A stretch of DNA of 64,000 bases from CBDBJK01 sp965206395 (GCA_965206395.1 CBDBJK010000027.1:6531-70530), one strand, 5' to 3'. Shown: positions 1 through 9,603, counted from the stretch's first letter. The notes: generated by a model from the sequence alone, not told the origin. Numbers and translations are program-made.

Positions 1-1
1 G

Positions 2-67
2 GGTTCCTTTGAAGGAATCGGAGAGTCCGACCCAATTCCAATTAAGGAGTCGGACGGAATGACATAA
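2..67 (+). CDS. C-terminal end of upstream gene, possibly ATP synthase b subunit (partial)
   Basis: An open frame enters from the left edge and stops at TAA 65-67, giving about 21 residues rich in Glu, Ser and Pro. The usual gene order places atpF directly before atpH, so this could be the tail of the b subunit. The visible residues carry no diagnostic motif, so the identity rests only on position. A weak inverted repeat (GTCCGAC/GTCGGAC) lies in this stretch. Confidence 0.3.
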   Translation, partial: GSFEGIGESDPIPIKESDGMT

Positions 68-114
68 GTAGGTTCTTTTGTTAGGGCCTCTAATTCAAAA
101 TGTAGGAAGGGACT

Positions 115-654
115 ATGCCAAGAGCCGCTTCGTCTAGACGGTTCGCTCAGGCAGTATTTCAACTGGCCTTGGAAAACGATGAAGTGGACAGGTGGCTTGA
201 CGACCTGACGCTTCTAGCCGATGCCCTGGAAAACCAGGAGTTTTCGGAGTTTCTTGACGCGCCGCAATTGTCCGTCAATCAGAAGACAGAGGTCATCAAG
301 AGCGCCTTGGGCGATTCCGTAAGCCAACTGGCAATCAATCTGATCTCACTCCTCGCTTCCCGCAATCTCGCCCTCATTACGCCTGACATTGTGGAGCAGT
401 ACCAAAAGCTACTCGACGAACATCGCGGCATAGAGAGGGCAGAGGTCGTCTCTGCCATTCCTCTGGACGATTCGCAGCGCCAGCAGGTGTCTGACCTCCT
501 CCAGGGAATAGTTGGGAAAGAGGTGCGGCTGAACACGCGCGTAGAGCCTCAGATTCTGGGTGGGTTTGTTGCGCGAGTCGGAGACCGTGTTATAGACGGC
601 AGCACCAGGACGAAGCTATATGAGATGCGACGCGGTATCGTCCAGCGACTCTAA
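115..654 (+). CDS. atpH: ATP synthase F1 subunit delta
   Basis: 179 residues, the normal length for the delta (OSCP-like) stalk subunit that joins F1 to the peripheral b stalk at the membrane. The N-terminal half is the helical domain (ARRFAQAVFQLA-like opening, LALENDEVDRWLDDL). The C-terminal part has the family signature near LGGFVARVGDRVIDGS (about residues 147-162), followed by the typical short tail. The start ATG follows an AGGAAGGGA ribosome site. It is the first complete gene of the F1 block, followed by atpA, atpG, atpD and atpC on the same strand. Confidence 0.95.
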   Translation: MPRAASSRRFAQAVFQLALENDEVDRWLDDLTLLADALENQEFSEFLDAPQLSVNQKTEVIKSALGDSVSQLAINLISLLASRNLALITPDIVEQYQKLLDEHRGIERAEVVSAIPLDDSQRQQVSDLLQGIVGKEVRLNTRVEPQILGGFVARVGDRVIDGSTRTKLYEMRRGIVQRL

Positions 655-726
655 TTGATTTCTATAAGTGCGCAACGTTTGCGCAATGCTTTTTGAACGT
701 AAAACTAATATTTAGGCTGAGGCTTG

Positions 727-788
727 GCCCCCTCTCTAGCTCTCCCCTCCTTCCGCGGAAGGACGGCAGGGGAAGGTTAGGATGAGGG
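727..788. repeat. Intergenic palindromic repeat, copy 1
   Basis: A stem-loop-rich stretch of C/T-rich then G/A-rich sequence between atpH and atpA. Its core is the perfect 16-base palindrome TCCTTCCGCGGAAGGA at 748-763, and it ends with a TTAGGATGAGGG tail. Similar units recur at 4.8, 8.4, 9.5, 12.9 and 16.9 kb, so this is a dispersed family rather than a gene-specific terminator. Confidence 0.75.
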
Positions 789-845
789 TATCCGACACGC
801 CAATACAACGTGAATTAAGAATCCTCAACTGAGGATTGAAACAGC

Positions 846-2369
846 ATGGAGGCTGATATGGGATCCAGGGGACAGGACATCGCTTCGGTAATCAAGCGAC
901 AGATTGAGGAGTTTGGCACTCAACTCACGATGGTGGACGTGGGAGTGGTCGTCGAAGTCGGCGACGGCGTCGCGCGAGTCCACGGGCTATCGGGAGTGGC
1001 GTACAACGAATTGCTGGAGTTCGAGGGCGGCGTCATCGGCCTGGCCCTGAACCTGGAAGAGGACAGCGTAGGCGCTGTTATCATGGGCGACCCTATTACC
1101 GTGAAAGAGGGCAGCGAGGTAAGAAGCACCGGACGCATCGTCGAAGTCCCGGTTGGCGATGCCCTTGTCGGGCGCGTTGTGGATGCTCTCGGCAGGCCCA
1201 TAGATGGCAAAGGCCCCATCGCGACAGACAAGACGCGCCCCGTGGAAGTCGTCGCGCCCAACGTGGCCTCCCGCAAGTCTGTGGATACCCCTGTGCAGAC
1301 CGGCATCAAGGCCATCGACGCAATGATTCCCATAGGCCGAGGGCAGCGAGAGCTAATTATCGGCGACCGCTCCGTCGGCAAGAGCGCTATCGCAATCGAC
1401 ACCATTATCAATCAGAAGGGTGGCGACCTGATTTGCATCTACGTGGCTATCGGTCAGAAGATCGGAAAGGTCGCCCAACTCGTTGGACTGCTTGAGCAGC
1501 ACGGGGCTATGGAACATACCATAGTCGTGGCAGCCACCGCCGCCGACGCTGCGCCGATGCAGTACCTCGCCGCCTACTCCGGTTGTGCGATGGGCGAGGA
1601 GTTTATGAGTCAGGGCAAAGACGCCCTGATAGTGTATGACGATCTTTCCAAACACGCCTGGGCCTACCGCCAGATGTCCCTGCTGCTGCGGCGACCTCCC
1701 GGACGCGAGGCGTATCCGGGCGACCTTTTCTATCTACACAGCCGCCTGCTGGAACGCGCCGCCAAGCTCGACGATGAGCACGGCGGTGGCTCGCTGACGG
1801 CTCTGCCTGTAATCGAGACTCAGGCGGGCGACGTTTCGGCCTATGTGCCTACAAACGTTATCTCAATCACCGACGGTCAGATATATCTTGAGCCGGAACT
1901 GTTCAATGCAGGAATCCGGCCAGCCGTGAACGCGGGCCTGTCCGTCTCCCGTGTGGGAGGCTCGGCCCAAACCCGCGCGATGCGTAGCGTAGCCGGTCGA
2001 TTGCGCCTGGACCTGGCGCAGTATCGCGAGCTGGTAACGTTCGCCCAGTTCGGCACCTCCGACCTGGACGCCGCCACACGTGCCCAGTTGGAACGAGGTC
2101 AGCGCGCCACTGAAGTGCTGAAGCAGAACCAGAACGTGCCTCTGTCTATGGAGCAGCAGGTGTCCATTCTGTACGCGCTTGTTAACGGCTACCTTGATGA
2201 TGTCGAAATAGCCAAGGTCGTCAGCTTCGGAGACGGCTTCCGAAGCTACATGGACTCGAACCATCCCGAAATTCTCAAAAGCATCGTCGATTCCAAAGAG
2301 ATAACCGGCGAAATCGAGCCGACACTGAAGACGGCTATCGAAGATTTCAAAGCTAACGTACCTTACTAG
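846..2369 (+). CDS. atpA: ATP synthase F1 subunit alpha
   Basis: 507 residues, normal for the non-catalytic nucleotide-binding subunit of F1. The beta-barrel domain comes first, then the P-loop GDRSVGKSA (about residue 172; most bacteria have GDRQTGKT) and the signature PAVNAGLSVSRVGGSAQ near residue 360. The helical C-terminal domain is complete. Two ATGs are possible, at 846 and 861; the first is in keeping with family length, but the choice is not decisive. A 190-base spacer holding a palindromic repeat separates it from atpH. Confidence 0.97.
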   Translation: MEADMGSRGQDIASVIKRQIEEFGTQLTMVDVGVVVEVGDGVARVHGLSGVAYNELLEFEGGVIGLALNLEEDSVGAVIMGDPITVKEGSEVRSTGRIVEVPVGDALVGRVVDALGRPIDGKGPIATDKTRPVEVVAPNVASRKSVDTPVQTGIKAIDAMIPIGRGQRELIIGDRSVGKSAIAIDTIINQKGGDLICIYVAIGQKIGKVAQLVGLLEQHGAMEHTIVVAATAADAAPMQYLAAYSGCAMGEEFMSQGKDALIVYDDLSKHAWAYRQMSLLLRRPPGREAYPGDLFYLHSRLLERAAKLDDEHGGGSLTALPVIETQAGDVSAYVPTNVISITDGQIYLEPELFNAGIRPAVNAGLSVSRVGGSAQTRAMRSVAGRLRLDLAQYRELVTFAQFGTSDLDAATRAQLERGQRATEVLKQNQNVPLSMEQQVSILYALVNGYLDDVEIAKVVSFGDGFRSYMDSNHPEILKSIVDSKEITGEIEPTLKTAIEDFKANVPY

Positions 2370-2438
2370 ATAGGGTTTGGGGTTTAGTTCCCCAACCCCT
2401 GAAACCCAACCCCTGAACCCCTTTTCCCAGGTGATAAT

Positions 2439-3299
2439 ATGCCAAGTGTAAGGCAAATACGTCGTCGAATACGCAGTGTCGAGAACACGGCCAAGATAAC
2501 CAAGGCCATGTCGATGATTGCTGCATCCAAGATGCGCCGCGCCCAGGAGTCGGCCCTTAGAGGCCGTCCCTACTCCGAGCGTATACGAGACTTGCTCGCC
2601 GACCTCGCGGCGCAGCCCCAGAACGAGGATACGCTACATCCTCTGTTGCAACGCAGGGAAACCACCAATATCCAGGTCGTAATCATCACGCCAGACCGAG
2701 GCCTGACTGGTGGCCTGAACTCGAATATCAACCGTGCGGCGGCGCGTTTCATTCTGGAGCAGAGTGCGCACGTGAACATCATCGCCGTAGGCAAAAAAGG
2801 CAGAGACTTTATGGCGCGCTCAGGCCAGGACATGAAGGCCGTATTCACCGACTTTTCCGATAGGCCCGCCCTGACAGACGTTACCCCTATCGCGCGCATA
2901 ATGATAGACGATTACACCGAAGAGAGGGTTGACGCCGTCTACATCGCCTACGCCAATTTTATAAACACAACCTCACAGCAGCCTGTCGTAGAGCAATTGC
3001 TGCCGGTAGTTCCGGTGACGCTGCGAGCGGGCGAGGCTGTAGGATACATATACGAGCCGGAAGACCTTACCGTGCTGTCTGCGTTGCTGCCCAGGTTCGT
3101 TGAGATGCAGCTATACCATGCCGTCCTTGAAAACATAGCGAGTGAGCAGTCCGCGCGCATGGTTGCCATGCGCAACGCAACGGACAGCGCAAATGAAATG
3201 GCCGAAGACCTCACGCTTGTCATGAACAAGGTGCGTCAAGAGGTAATCACCAGGGAGCTTCTGGACATAATTGGAGGCGCGGCGGCGGTCGAAGGCTAA
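2439..3299 (+). CDS. atpG: ATP synthase F1 subunit gamma
   Basis: 286 residues, the rotor shaft that couples proton flow to rotation within the alpha3beta3 head. The N-terminal helix (PSVRQIRRRIRSVENTAKIT) and the C-terminal family signature around ASEQSARMVAMRNATDSA (about residues 232-250) are both present; these coiled-coil ends form the axle. The start ATG follows CCCAGGTGATAAT. About 70 bases separate it from atpA, consistent with one operon. Confidence 0.96.
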   Translation: MPSVRQIRRRIRSVENTAKITKAMSMIAASKMRRAQESALRGRPYSERIRDLLADLAAQPQNEDTLHPLLQRRETTNIQVVIITPDRGLTGGLNSNINRAAARFILEQSAHVNIIAVGKKGRDFMARSGQDMKAVFTDFSDRPALTDVTPIARIMIDDYTEERVDAVYIAYANFINTTSQQPVVEQLLPVVPVTLRAGEAVGYIYEPEDLTVLSALLPRFVEMQLYHAVLENIASEQSARMVAMRNATDSANEMAEDLTLVMNKVRQEVITRELLDIIGGAAAVEG

Positions 3300-3312
3300 G
3301 TTATTATTTCAA

Positions 3313-3397
3313 AACCGCTGAGAACGCAGAATTCGCAGAGAAATATCCTTAATTTGTTCTTTTTCAGTCCTTCCGCGAAAGGACGTACTCTGCGGTT
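3313..3397. repeat. Intergenic hairpin carrying a degenerate palindrome core
   Basis: The spacer between atpG and atpD is bounded by the inverted hexamer AACCGC (3313-3318) and GCGGTT (3392-3397). It contains TCCTTCCGCGAAAGGA at 3368-3383, one base away from the perfect palindrome seen at 748, 8418 and 12881. The flanks differ from those copies, so this may be a separate repeat type that shares the core. Confidence 0.55.
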
Positions 3398-3433
3398 AAT
3401 CTTGAGATAGTTTCTAAGGACTCAGGAGGAACA

Positions 3434-4828
<1,395 letters not shown>

Positions 4829-4835
4829 CGACGCT

Positions 4836-4924
4836 GCCCCCTCCTCAATCCTCCCCCGCTGCGGCAAGGGAGGAGGTATGTTGTCCTCTCCTCCGTTATA
4901 GACGGGGGAGAATTAGAGAGGGGG
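4836..4924. repeat. Intergenic palindromic repeat, C/T-rich then G/A-rich
   Basis: The spacer between atpD and atpC carries two hairpins, CCTCCCCCGCTGCGGCAAGGGAGG-like and CTCCTCCGTTATAGACGGGGGAG-like, framed by CCCCCTC and GAGAGGGGG. The design matches the other dispersed units (727, 8354, 9519, 12844, 16871), but the TTCCGCGGAA core is absent. Confidence 0.65.
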
Positions 4925-4945
4925 CCACGCGCTTGAGGTTTTCAT

Positions 4946-5380
4946 ATGACAATACGACTGGAAATAGTCACAGCGGAGAGACAAGTCTACTCTGAGGATG
5001 TTGACATCGTCATCGCGCCTGGGATAGACGGCGAGCTTGGCATATTGCCGCGCCACGCTCCGCTTCTCACCGTCTTGAAGCCCGGCGAGCTTCGCGTCAG
5101 GAAAGACGGAGAGGAGAGCAGCATCGCGGTAAGTGGCGGGTTCCTCGAGGTGCTTGGAAACAAGGTGACCATCCTCGCGGACACCGCCGAGCACGCTGAA
5201 GAGATTGATCTGGAGCGTGCCGAGGAAGCCTTGAGGCTGGCGCAGGAGCGTATTGAGGCCAGCCCCGCCGATATGGACCTCGAACGCGCCGTTGCATCGG
5301 TGAGAAGATCGCAGGCGCGTGTCAAAGTGGCTCGTCGCGGTAGAAGGCCCAGAGATGGAGGCGCACCACCACGGAGCTAG
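4946..5380 (+). CDS. atpC: ATP synthase F1 subunit epsilon
   Basis: 144 residues. The N-terminal beta-sandwich has the family hallmark GELGILPRHAPLLT (residues about 29-42) and SGGFLEVLGNKVTILAD. The C-terminal helical hairpin (EIDLERAEEALRLAQERIEA) follows. This subunit binds gamma and the c-ring and regulates ATP hydrolysis. The last 15 residues are basic and Gly/Pro-rich, an extension beyond the core fold. It is the last gene of the operon and ends just before a strong terminator shared with the convergent rex gene. Confidence 0.93.
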   Translation: MTIRLEIVTAERQVYSEDVDIVIAPGIDGELGILPRHAPLLTVLKPGELRVRKDGEESSIAVSGGFLEVLGNKVTILADTAEHAEEIDLERAEEALRLAQERIEASPADMDLERAVASVRRSQARVKVARRGRRPRDGGAPPRS

Positions 5381-5387
5381 GAAAGAA

Positions 5388-5441
5388 CTAACGCATACGA
5401 AAGGGGACGCTTGTCAAGGCGTCCCCTTTCGTATGCGTTAG
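5388..5441. terminator. Bidirectional terminator between atpC and rex
   Basis: A perfect 23-base inverted repeat (5388-5410 against 5419-5441) with an 8-base loop TTGTCAAG. The arms contain AAAGGGGACGC/GCGTCCCCTTT. It serves atpC from the left and rex from the right; its right arm overlaps the rex stop codon (5438-5440). Confidence 0.85.
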
Positions 5442-6067
5442 TCGATCTTTCGCAGGTAGAAGGTCATCGACTGCAGCGAAAGCACGGGGTCGATGTTCCT
5501 GATGACGACGTGCATAGGCACTTGTGGAGCTATCGGGGCGTAGTTGAGAATGCCGATGATGCCGTTTGCAATCAACTGATCAATCACTGTCTGAGCTTCA
5601 GAGGCAGGAACAGCCACAATGCCGATTGTGACGTTCTTGGTCTCGACTACTTCGGCCAATTCGGACATCGGCTGGACTCTGATTCCGCCAACCATACCTC
5701 CCACTTCAACATCGTTGCTATCAAATACGGCGACCATATTGAAGCCTTCAGGAGCGAAGCCCGGATAGTTAATGATTGCCCTTCCGAGGCGTCCCACTCC
5801 CACGAGGCAGGTGTCCCACTCACGGTTAAGCCCCAGAATCTGCCGAAGCTCTTCCAGCAGGAAATTTACGTTGTACCCTCTGCCCTGCTTGCCAAACCTA
5901 CCGAAGTAGCTCAGGTCTTTTCTAATCTGGGCGGGGGTCATCTGAAGGCGATGGCCAAGCTGCTGCGAGCTAACAACATCTGTCTTTTCAGACAAAAGCT
6001 GTGTTAAAGCCCTGACATACAAGGGCAACCTGACGACGACTACTTCAGGGACTTCGGCAGAATCCAT
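5438..6067 (-). CDS. rex: Redox-sensing transcriptional repressor Rex
   Basis: 209 residues. The N-terminal winged-helix domain has the Rex hallmark IRKDLSYFGRFGKQGRGYNV (about residues 47-66). The Rossmann domain follows with GVGRLGRAI near residue 91. Rex binds operators when NAD+ is high and leaves them when NADH rises, so it controls respiration and fermentation genes. It lies convergent to the ATP synthase operon. I found no clear TTGTGA-N6-TCACAA operator in its upstream region or before atpH. The C-terminal helix usually swapped between dimer partners is present. Confidence 0.93.
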   Translation of the reverse strand: MDSAEVPEVVVVRLPLYVRALTQLLSEKTDVVSSQQLGHRLQMTPAQIRKDLSYFGRFGKQGRGYNVNFLLEELRQILGLNREWDTCLVGVGRLGRAIINYPGFAPEGFNMVAVFDSNDVEVGGMVGGIRVQPMSELAEVVETKNVTIGIVAVPASEAQTVIDQLIANGIIGILNYAPIAPQVPMHVVIRNIDPVLSLQSMTFYLRKID

Positions 6068-6368
6068 AATACTACTTAATCAGAGGTAACCTACGGGTGC
6101 GTATTCTAGTCATCCTATTGAAAATAGCCTGCAAACGCCAGTGTGAATCAAATGTTTTACAATGCCAAGTGTCGATATTGTACCTAGCGCCCCATAGCGG
6201 AGTCAATGGCTTGTGAATAATAGAACTACCGATATTTGGGGCCATTATCTTGTTGCGGCCCAAATTCTCATTCATAAGAATATGCCTGCCGAAAACAGAT
6301 TCGTTGAAAGACGGTTGTCATCCTGATAAGATAGATGCGCAGCCAATCCGACTGGAAAGGTGAGCGTT

Positions 6369-6476
6369 ATGATGCAACTAGATGGAGCCGCCGACAACCT
6401 CATGGGCGTGGCAGGCGGCGAGCAATGGAAACTTAGGAGAGCCTTCCCGACAAGGTTGGGAAGGCTTTTGCGTTGA
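6369..6476 (+). CDS. Possible 35-residue leader peptide before the aminopeptidase gene
   Basis: A short open frame (ATG 6369, TGA 6474-6476) sits just before the DmpA-like gene, and its 3' half runs through a strong intrinsic-terminator hairpin at 6440-6466. This arrangement resembles a transcription attenuator in which translation of a leader affects the hairpin. The peptide is not rich in any one amino acid, and there is no strong ribosome site (GAAAGGTGAG lies 5-14 bases upstream). It may be chance. Confidence 0.3.
   Translation: MMQLDGAADNLMGVAGGEQWKLRRAFPTRLGRLLR
6440..6469 (+). terminator. Intrinsic terminator or attenuator upstream of the DmpA-like gene
   Basis: A perfect 9-base stem AGCCTTCCC/GGGAAGGCT (6440-6448, 6458-6466) is followed by TTTT. 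It lies 28 bases before the start codon at 6497, on the same strand. No gene ends just upstream on this strand, so its likely role is to gate transcription into the operon. A GCCGCC...GGCGGC pairing at about 6387-6419 lies just before it and could be part of an alternative fold. Confidence 0.65.
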
Positions 6477-6496
6477 GTGGGAAGATTTATTAGCTT

Positions 6497-7471
6497 ATGA
6501 GCAGTATCAACGATGTCGCTGGCATCAAGGTGGGGCATTACACCGACAGGGATGCCGCCACTGGCTGTACCGTCATCCTGTGCGAGGCGGGGGCCGCTGG
6601 CGGGGTGGACGTTAGAGGCTCCGCTCCCGGCACGCGAGAGACCGACCTGCTGCGTCCCATGAATGCGATAAACGAGGTACATGCCATACTCCTGAGCGGA
6701 GGCAGCGCCTTCGGCTTGGACGCCGCTTCAGGCGTCGTTCGATACCTGGAGGAGAATGACATCGGACTTCATCGCGGTGAGGCTACCATTCCCATCGTTC
6801 CGGCGGCCATTCTCTATGACCTTGGACTCGTCACGCACAAGGTTCGCCCCGGGCCGACTGAAGGATATACAGCGTGCGAGAGCGCGTCCGATGGCCCTAT
6901 CGCGGAGGGCAGCGTGGGCGCAGGCACGGGCGCGACGGTTTGCAAACTCCTTGGAGCAGACAATGCTTTAAAGGGTGGCATCGGGACGGTCAGCATAGAC
7001 CTTGGCGATGGGCTTATCGTCGGCGCAATCGTCGCCGTGAATGCCATTGGAGGCGTCTATGACATTGACAGGGGCGAGATGATAGCAGGCCCGCGCAAGG
7101 ACGACAGCGTGACGATGCACGATTCGATGGCGTTGATAACCTCGCCGGGGTTTACCAGACCAGAACGGCCCAGTCCCTCCAACACCACGATAGGCGTAGT
7201 CGCAACTAACGCTGTCCTGACCAAGGAGCAGGCGAACAAGTTGGCCTCAGTCGCTCACGATGGCCTGGCGATGGCTGTGAGACCCGCGCATACTATGGGC
7301 GACGGCGACACGATGTTCGCACTGGCGACAGGAACTCTCGAAGAGGCTGCTGACATGAATCGTCTCTGCGCGGCGACGGCCCTATGCGTGGGCAGGGCAA
7401 TCGTAAGAGGCGTTCGCAATGCCGATGGCATAGGAGGCGTACCCGGTATCAAGGAGCTTGGCAAAAGATGA
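6497..7471 (+). CDS. P1 family (DmpA-type) aminopeptidase
   Basis: 324 residues of the peptidase S58/DmpA family, autocleaving N-terminal-nucleophile hydrolases that remove N-terminal residues, including D- or beta-amino acids in some members. The sequence shows LSGGSAFGLDAASGV (about residue 71), EGSVGAGTGATVCK (about 135) and TTIGVVATNAVLT (about 233). By analogy with DmpA, where the nucleophile precedes an IxVVAT strand, the nucleophile here would be a Thr of NTT; this is inference. The stop codon overlaps the next ATG (ATGA at 7468-7471), so translation is coupled to the DUF2520 gene. Confidence 0.88.
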   Translation: MSSINDVAGIKVGHYTDRDAATGCTVILCEAGAAGGVDVRGSAPGTRETDLLRPMNAINEVHAILLSGGSAFGLDAASGVVRYLEENDIGLHRGEATIPIVPAAILYDLGLVTHKVRPGPTEGYTACESASDGPIAEGSVGAGTGATVCKLLGADNALKGGIGTVSIDLGDGLIVGAIVAVNAIGGVYDIDRGEMIAGPRKDDSVTMHDSMALITSPGFTRPERPSPSNTTIGVVATNAVLTKEQANKLASVAHDGLAMAVRPAHTMGDGDTMFALATGTLEEAADMNRLCAATALCVGRAIVRGVRNADGIGGVPGIKELGKR

Positions 7472-8367
7472 TTCGATTCAGCCGAGACTCAAAGATAGCG
7501 TTCGTGGGTTCGGGCGTCGTCGGAGGTTCTCTAGCGGTAGCGCTGTCTCAGGCGGGATACGCCGTCGTGGCCTCCGCGAGCCGGACGTTCTCGTCAGCCC
7601 AGAAGTTAGCCGAATGGGTACCGGGATGCGTCGCTTACGAGACCATTCAGCAAGCCGCAGATGAGGTCGACTTCGTGTTCATTACGACATCGGACGATGC
7701 GATAGGCCCGGTTGCCGCCTCTATATCGTGGCGTCAGGGTCAGGGAGTGGCCCACTGTTCGGGCGCGGCGTCGCTCGATGTGCTTCAAGCTGCCGTCGAT
7801 CAAGGTGCGATTGCGGGCGCGTTCCATCCGCTTCAGGCCATCTCGTCGATAGAGAACGGCTCGAAGAGCATTCCAGGCACAACCTTCGGTATAGAGGGAA
7901 ACGAGGAGATGCGGGCGTTCCTCAAGGAAACTGCGCTGGCTATCGGCGGCAACCCTATATTTCTCAACTCTGAGGACAAGGTTCTGTACCACCTCACGGG
8001 CGTGATGATGGGAGGTCTGCTGACGACTCTGGGAGCGACTGCCGCACAACTGTGGGGGCATCTGGGCCTAACACGGGCCGACGGCGTGAAAGCCCTTATG
8101 CCGATGATGCGGCAGGTGTCTATCAACTTGGAGACATCTGGAGTGCCCGCCGCCGTAGCCGGGCCTTACGCGCGGGGCGACATTGGCACTGTGCGAAAGC
8201 ACCTGGAGACGCTCAAGGCGCGCGCTCCTGAAGTGCTTCCGCTCTATTGCGAGCTTGCGCTGGTGGGGCTGCCATTCTCGGTGGAAAAGGGCACGCTGAA
8301 GTCCGAAACAGCGGACGAAATCCGCGAGCTGGTGGAGCAGTTCCGTATAGGGTCACCCTCACCTTAA
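7468..8367 (+). CDS. Rossmann-fold and DUF2520 domain protein (possible ketopantoate reductase-like)
   Basis: 299 residues. The N-terminus has a dinucleotide-binding motif FVGSGVVGGSLAVALSQAGY (residues about 12-31), as in ProC/6-phosphogluconate dehydrogenase relatives. The C-terminal half (from about LTGVMMGGLLTTLGATAAQL) is the DUF2520 helical domain; GAFHPLQAIS is typical of the family. It overlaps the preceding gene by 4 bases and precedes panB. Members of this family occur in pantothenate operons, and some have been proposed as alternative ketopantoate reductases. Whether this one acts that way is inference. An in-frame upstream start is possible but would lie inside the preceding gene. 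Confidence 0.82.
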   Translation: MIRFSRDSKIAFVGSGVVGGSLAVALSQAGYAVVASASRTFSSAQKLAEWVPGCVAYETIQQAADEVDFVFITTSDDAIGPVAASISWRQGQGVAHCSGAASLDVLQAAVDQGAIAGAFHPLQAISSIENGSKSIPGTTFGIEGNEEMRAFLKETALAIGGNPIFLNSEDKVLYHLTGVMMGGLLTTLGATAAQLWGHLGLTRADGVKALMPMMRQVSINLETSGVPAAVAGPYARGDIGTVRKHLETLKARAPEVLPLYCELALVGLPFSVEKGTLKSETADEIRELVEQFRIGSPSP

Positions 8368-8444
8368 TCCTCTCCTGTCAAGAGAGAGGAGACACCCCTT
8401 CTCCCTCGATGGGAGAATCCTTCCGCGGAAGGAGGGATGAGGGT
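8354..8444. repeat. Intergenic palindromic repeat, copy 2
   Basis: Located just after the DUF2520 gene stop. It contains CCTCTCCTGTCAAGAGAGAGG, TCTCCCTCGATGGGAGA and the perfect core TCCTTCCGCGGAAGGA (8418-8433), ending in GGATGAGGG. It has the same build as the 727 and 12844 copies. Confidence 0.75.
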
Positions 8445-8560
8445 GTCGTTCTGCGGAAAGACCATTATGACCATATTGACACCGTGCTAAAAACGTCAAG
8501 TAAGTGCGAAAACAAAGCGTAGGCCCTCACTCTTAAAGTAGACTGCGAGGAGGTACCACA

Positions 8561-9409
8561 ATGCGTGTGACGATTCGAGACCTGAAGGACATGAAATGTC
8601 GAGGCGAGAAGATAGCGATGATTACCGCCTACGACTACACGTCAGCCATGATTGTCGAGGATGCGGGAATTCCTGTGGTTCTGGTTGGCGATACTCTGGG
8701 AATGGTTATCCTGGGCTACGATTCGACTGTGCCGGTCACTATGGACGAGATGGTGCATCACATCAAGGCGGTCGTGCGTGGAACCCAGAAGGCCCATATA
8801 GTCGGAGACATGCCGTTCCTTAGCTATCACGCCGATGCAGCCGAAGCCGTCCGCAACGCAGGACGACTCCTGAAGGAAGGCGGCGCGCAGTCGATCAAGC
8901 TAGAAGGGGGCCGACACATGGCCGAGACCGTGCGACGCATCGTGCAGTCCGGCATCCCGGTCATGGGGCACATCGGCCTGACTCCACAGGCCGTAAACCA
9001 GCTAGGGGGTTATCGCGTTCAGGGCAAGTCTTCCAGGGAAGCCATCGAGATTTTGGAGGACGCAAGGGCGTTGGAAGAGGCCGGAGCTTATGCAATTGTT
9101 TTGGAGTGCGTTCCCGCTCCTCTGGCTGCTCTAATCACCGAACGGCTGTCGATCCCCACTATCGGAATCGGCGCGGGGGTGCATTGCGACGGTCAGGTGC
9201 AGGTATTTCATGACCTTCTGGGGCTGTTCTCAGACTTCGTTCCAAAGCACGCGCGTCGCTATGCCAACATTGGCGACGAAATCAAGGCAGCGGTCGCCGA
9301 GTATGCAGGGGACGTGCAAACTCAGGCATTCCCGACTGACAAGGAAAGCTTCACGATGAAGCAGAGTGTCCTTGAGGAGCTTGCCGAAAAGACGGCGCAA
9401 CCGGCGTAG
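8561..9409 (+). CDS. panB: 3-methyl-2-oxobutanoate hydroxymethyltransferase (ketopantoate synthase)
   Basis: 282 residues, the normal PanB length. The enzyme transfers a hydroxymethyl group from methylene-tetrahydrofolate to alpha-ketoisovalerate, the first committed step to pantothenate and CoA. Diagnostic stretches are MITAYDYTSAMIVEDAGI (about residue 20), LVGDTLGMVILGYDSTVPVT with the metal-binding Asp, GGYRVQGKS and ECVPAPLAALITERLSIPTIGIGAG. The ATG follows GCGAGGAGGTACCACA. panC and panD are not in this window. Confidence 0.97.
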   Translation: MRVTIRDLKDMKCRGEKIAMITAYDYTSAMIVEDAGIPVVLVGDTLGMVILGYDSTVPVTMDEMVHHIKAVVRGTQKAHIVGDMPFLSYHADAAEAVRNAGRLLKEGGAQSIKLEGGRHMAETVRRIVQSGIPVMGHIGLTPQAVNQLGGYRVQGKSSREAIEILEDARALEEAGAYAIVLECVPAPLAALITERLSIPTIGIGAGVHCDGQVQVFHDLLGLFSDFVPKHARRYANIGDEIKAAVAEYAGDVQTQAFPTDKESFTMKQSVLEELAEKTAQPA

Positions 9410-9518
9410 CCTTCCGTGGGAGAAGGCAGGCGAAAGAAGAAAGGTATGTGGCTTGGGAGACTCATGTTGGAGGAAGGTCAGTTTAATACCAAATTTGCTT
9501 GAAAGCAGTATATAGTTT

Positions 9519-9555
9519 CCTCTCCCCATTGTGGGAGAGGATTAAGGTGAGGGGG
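9519..9555. repeat. Short intergenic palindromic repeat
   Basis: CCTCTCCCCATTGTGGGAGAGG (a 9-base stem) followed by ATTAAGGTGAGGGGG. It lies between the convergent panB and the TPP-enzyme gene and could serve as a terminator, though it belongs to the dispersed repeat family. Confidence 0.65.
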
Positions 9556-9603
9556 ATGCCTGCTAAATCATTAGCGATAAGCGCAGAGGTCGGCATATCA
9601 AGT

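Noticed and set aside
5411..6007. A long plus-strand frame of 198 codons
   Set aside because: It is the antisense of rex, begins in the terminator and has no ribosome site or recognisable domain; rex motifs on the minus strand are clear.
6068..6300. Rex operator upstream of rex (TTGTGAATAATAG at about 6210)
   Set aside because: Only one half-site-like string is present; the second half TCACAA is missing at the right spacing.
6361..6480. T-box, cobalamin, SAM, ZTP or TPP riboswitch before the DmpA-like gene
   Set aside because: None of the conserved cores of these classes is present; only a terminator and a GC-rich pairing can be supported.
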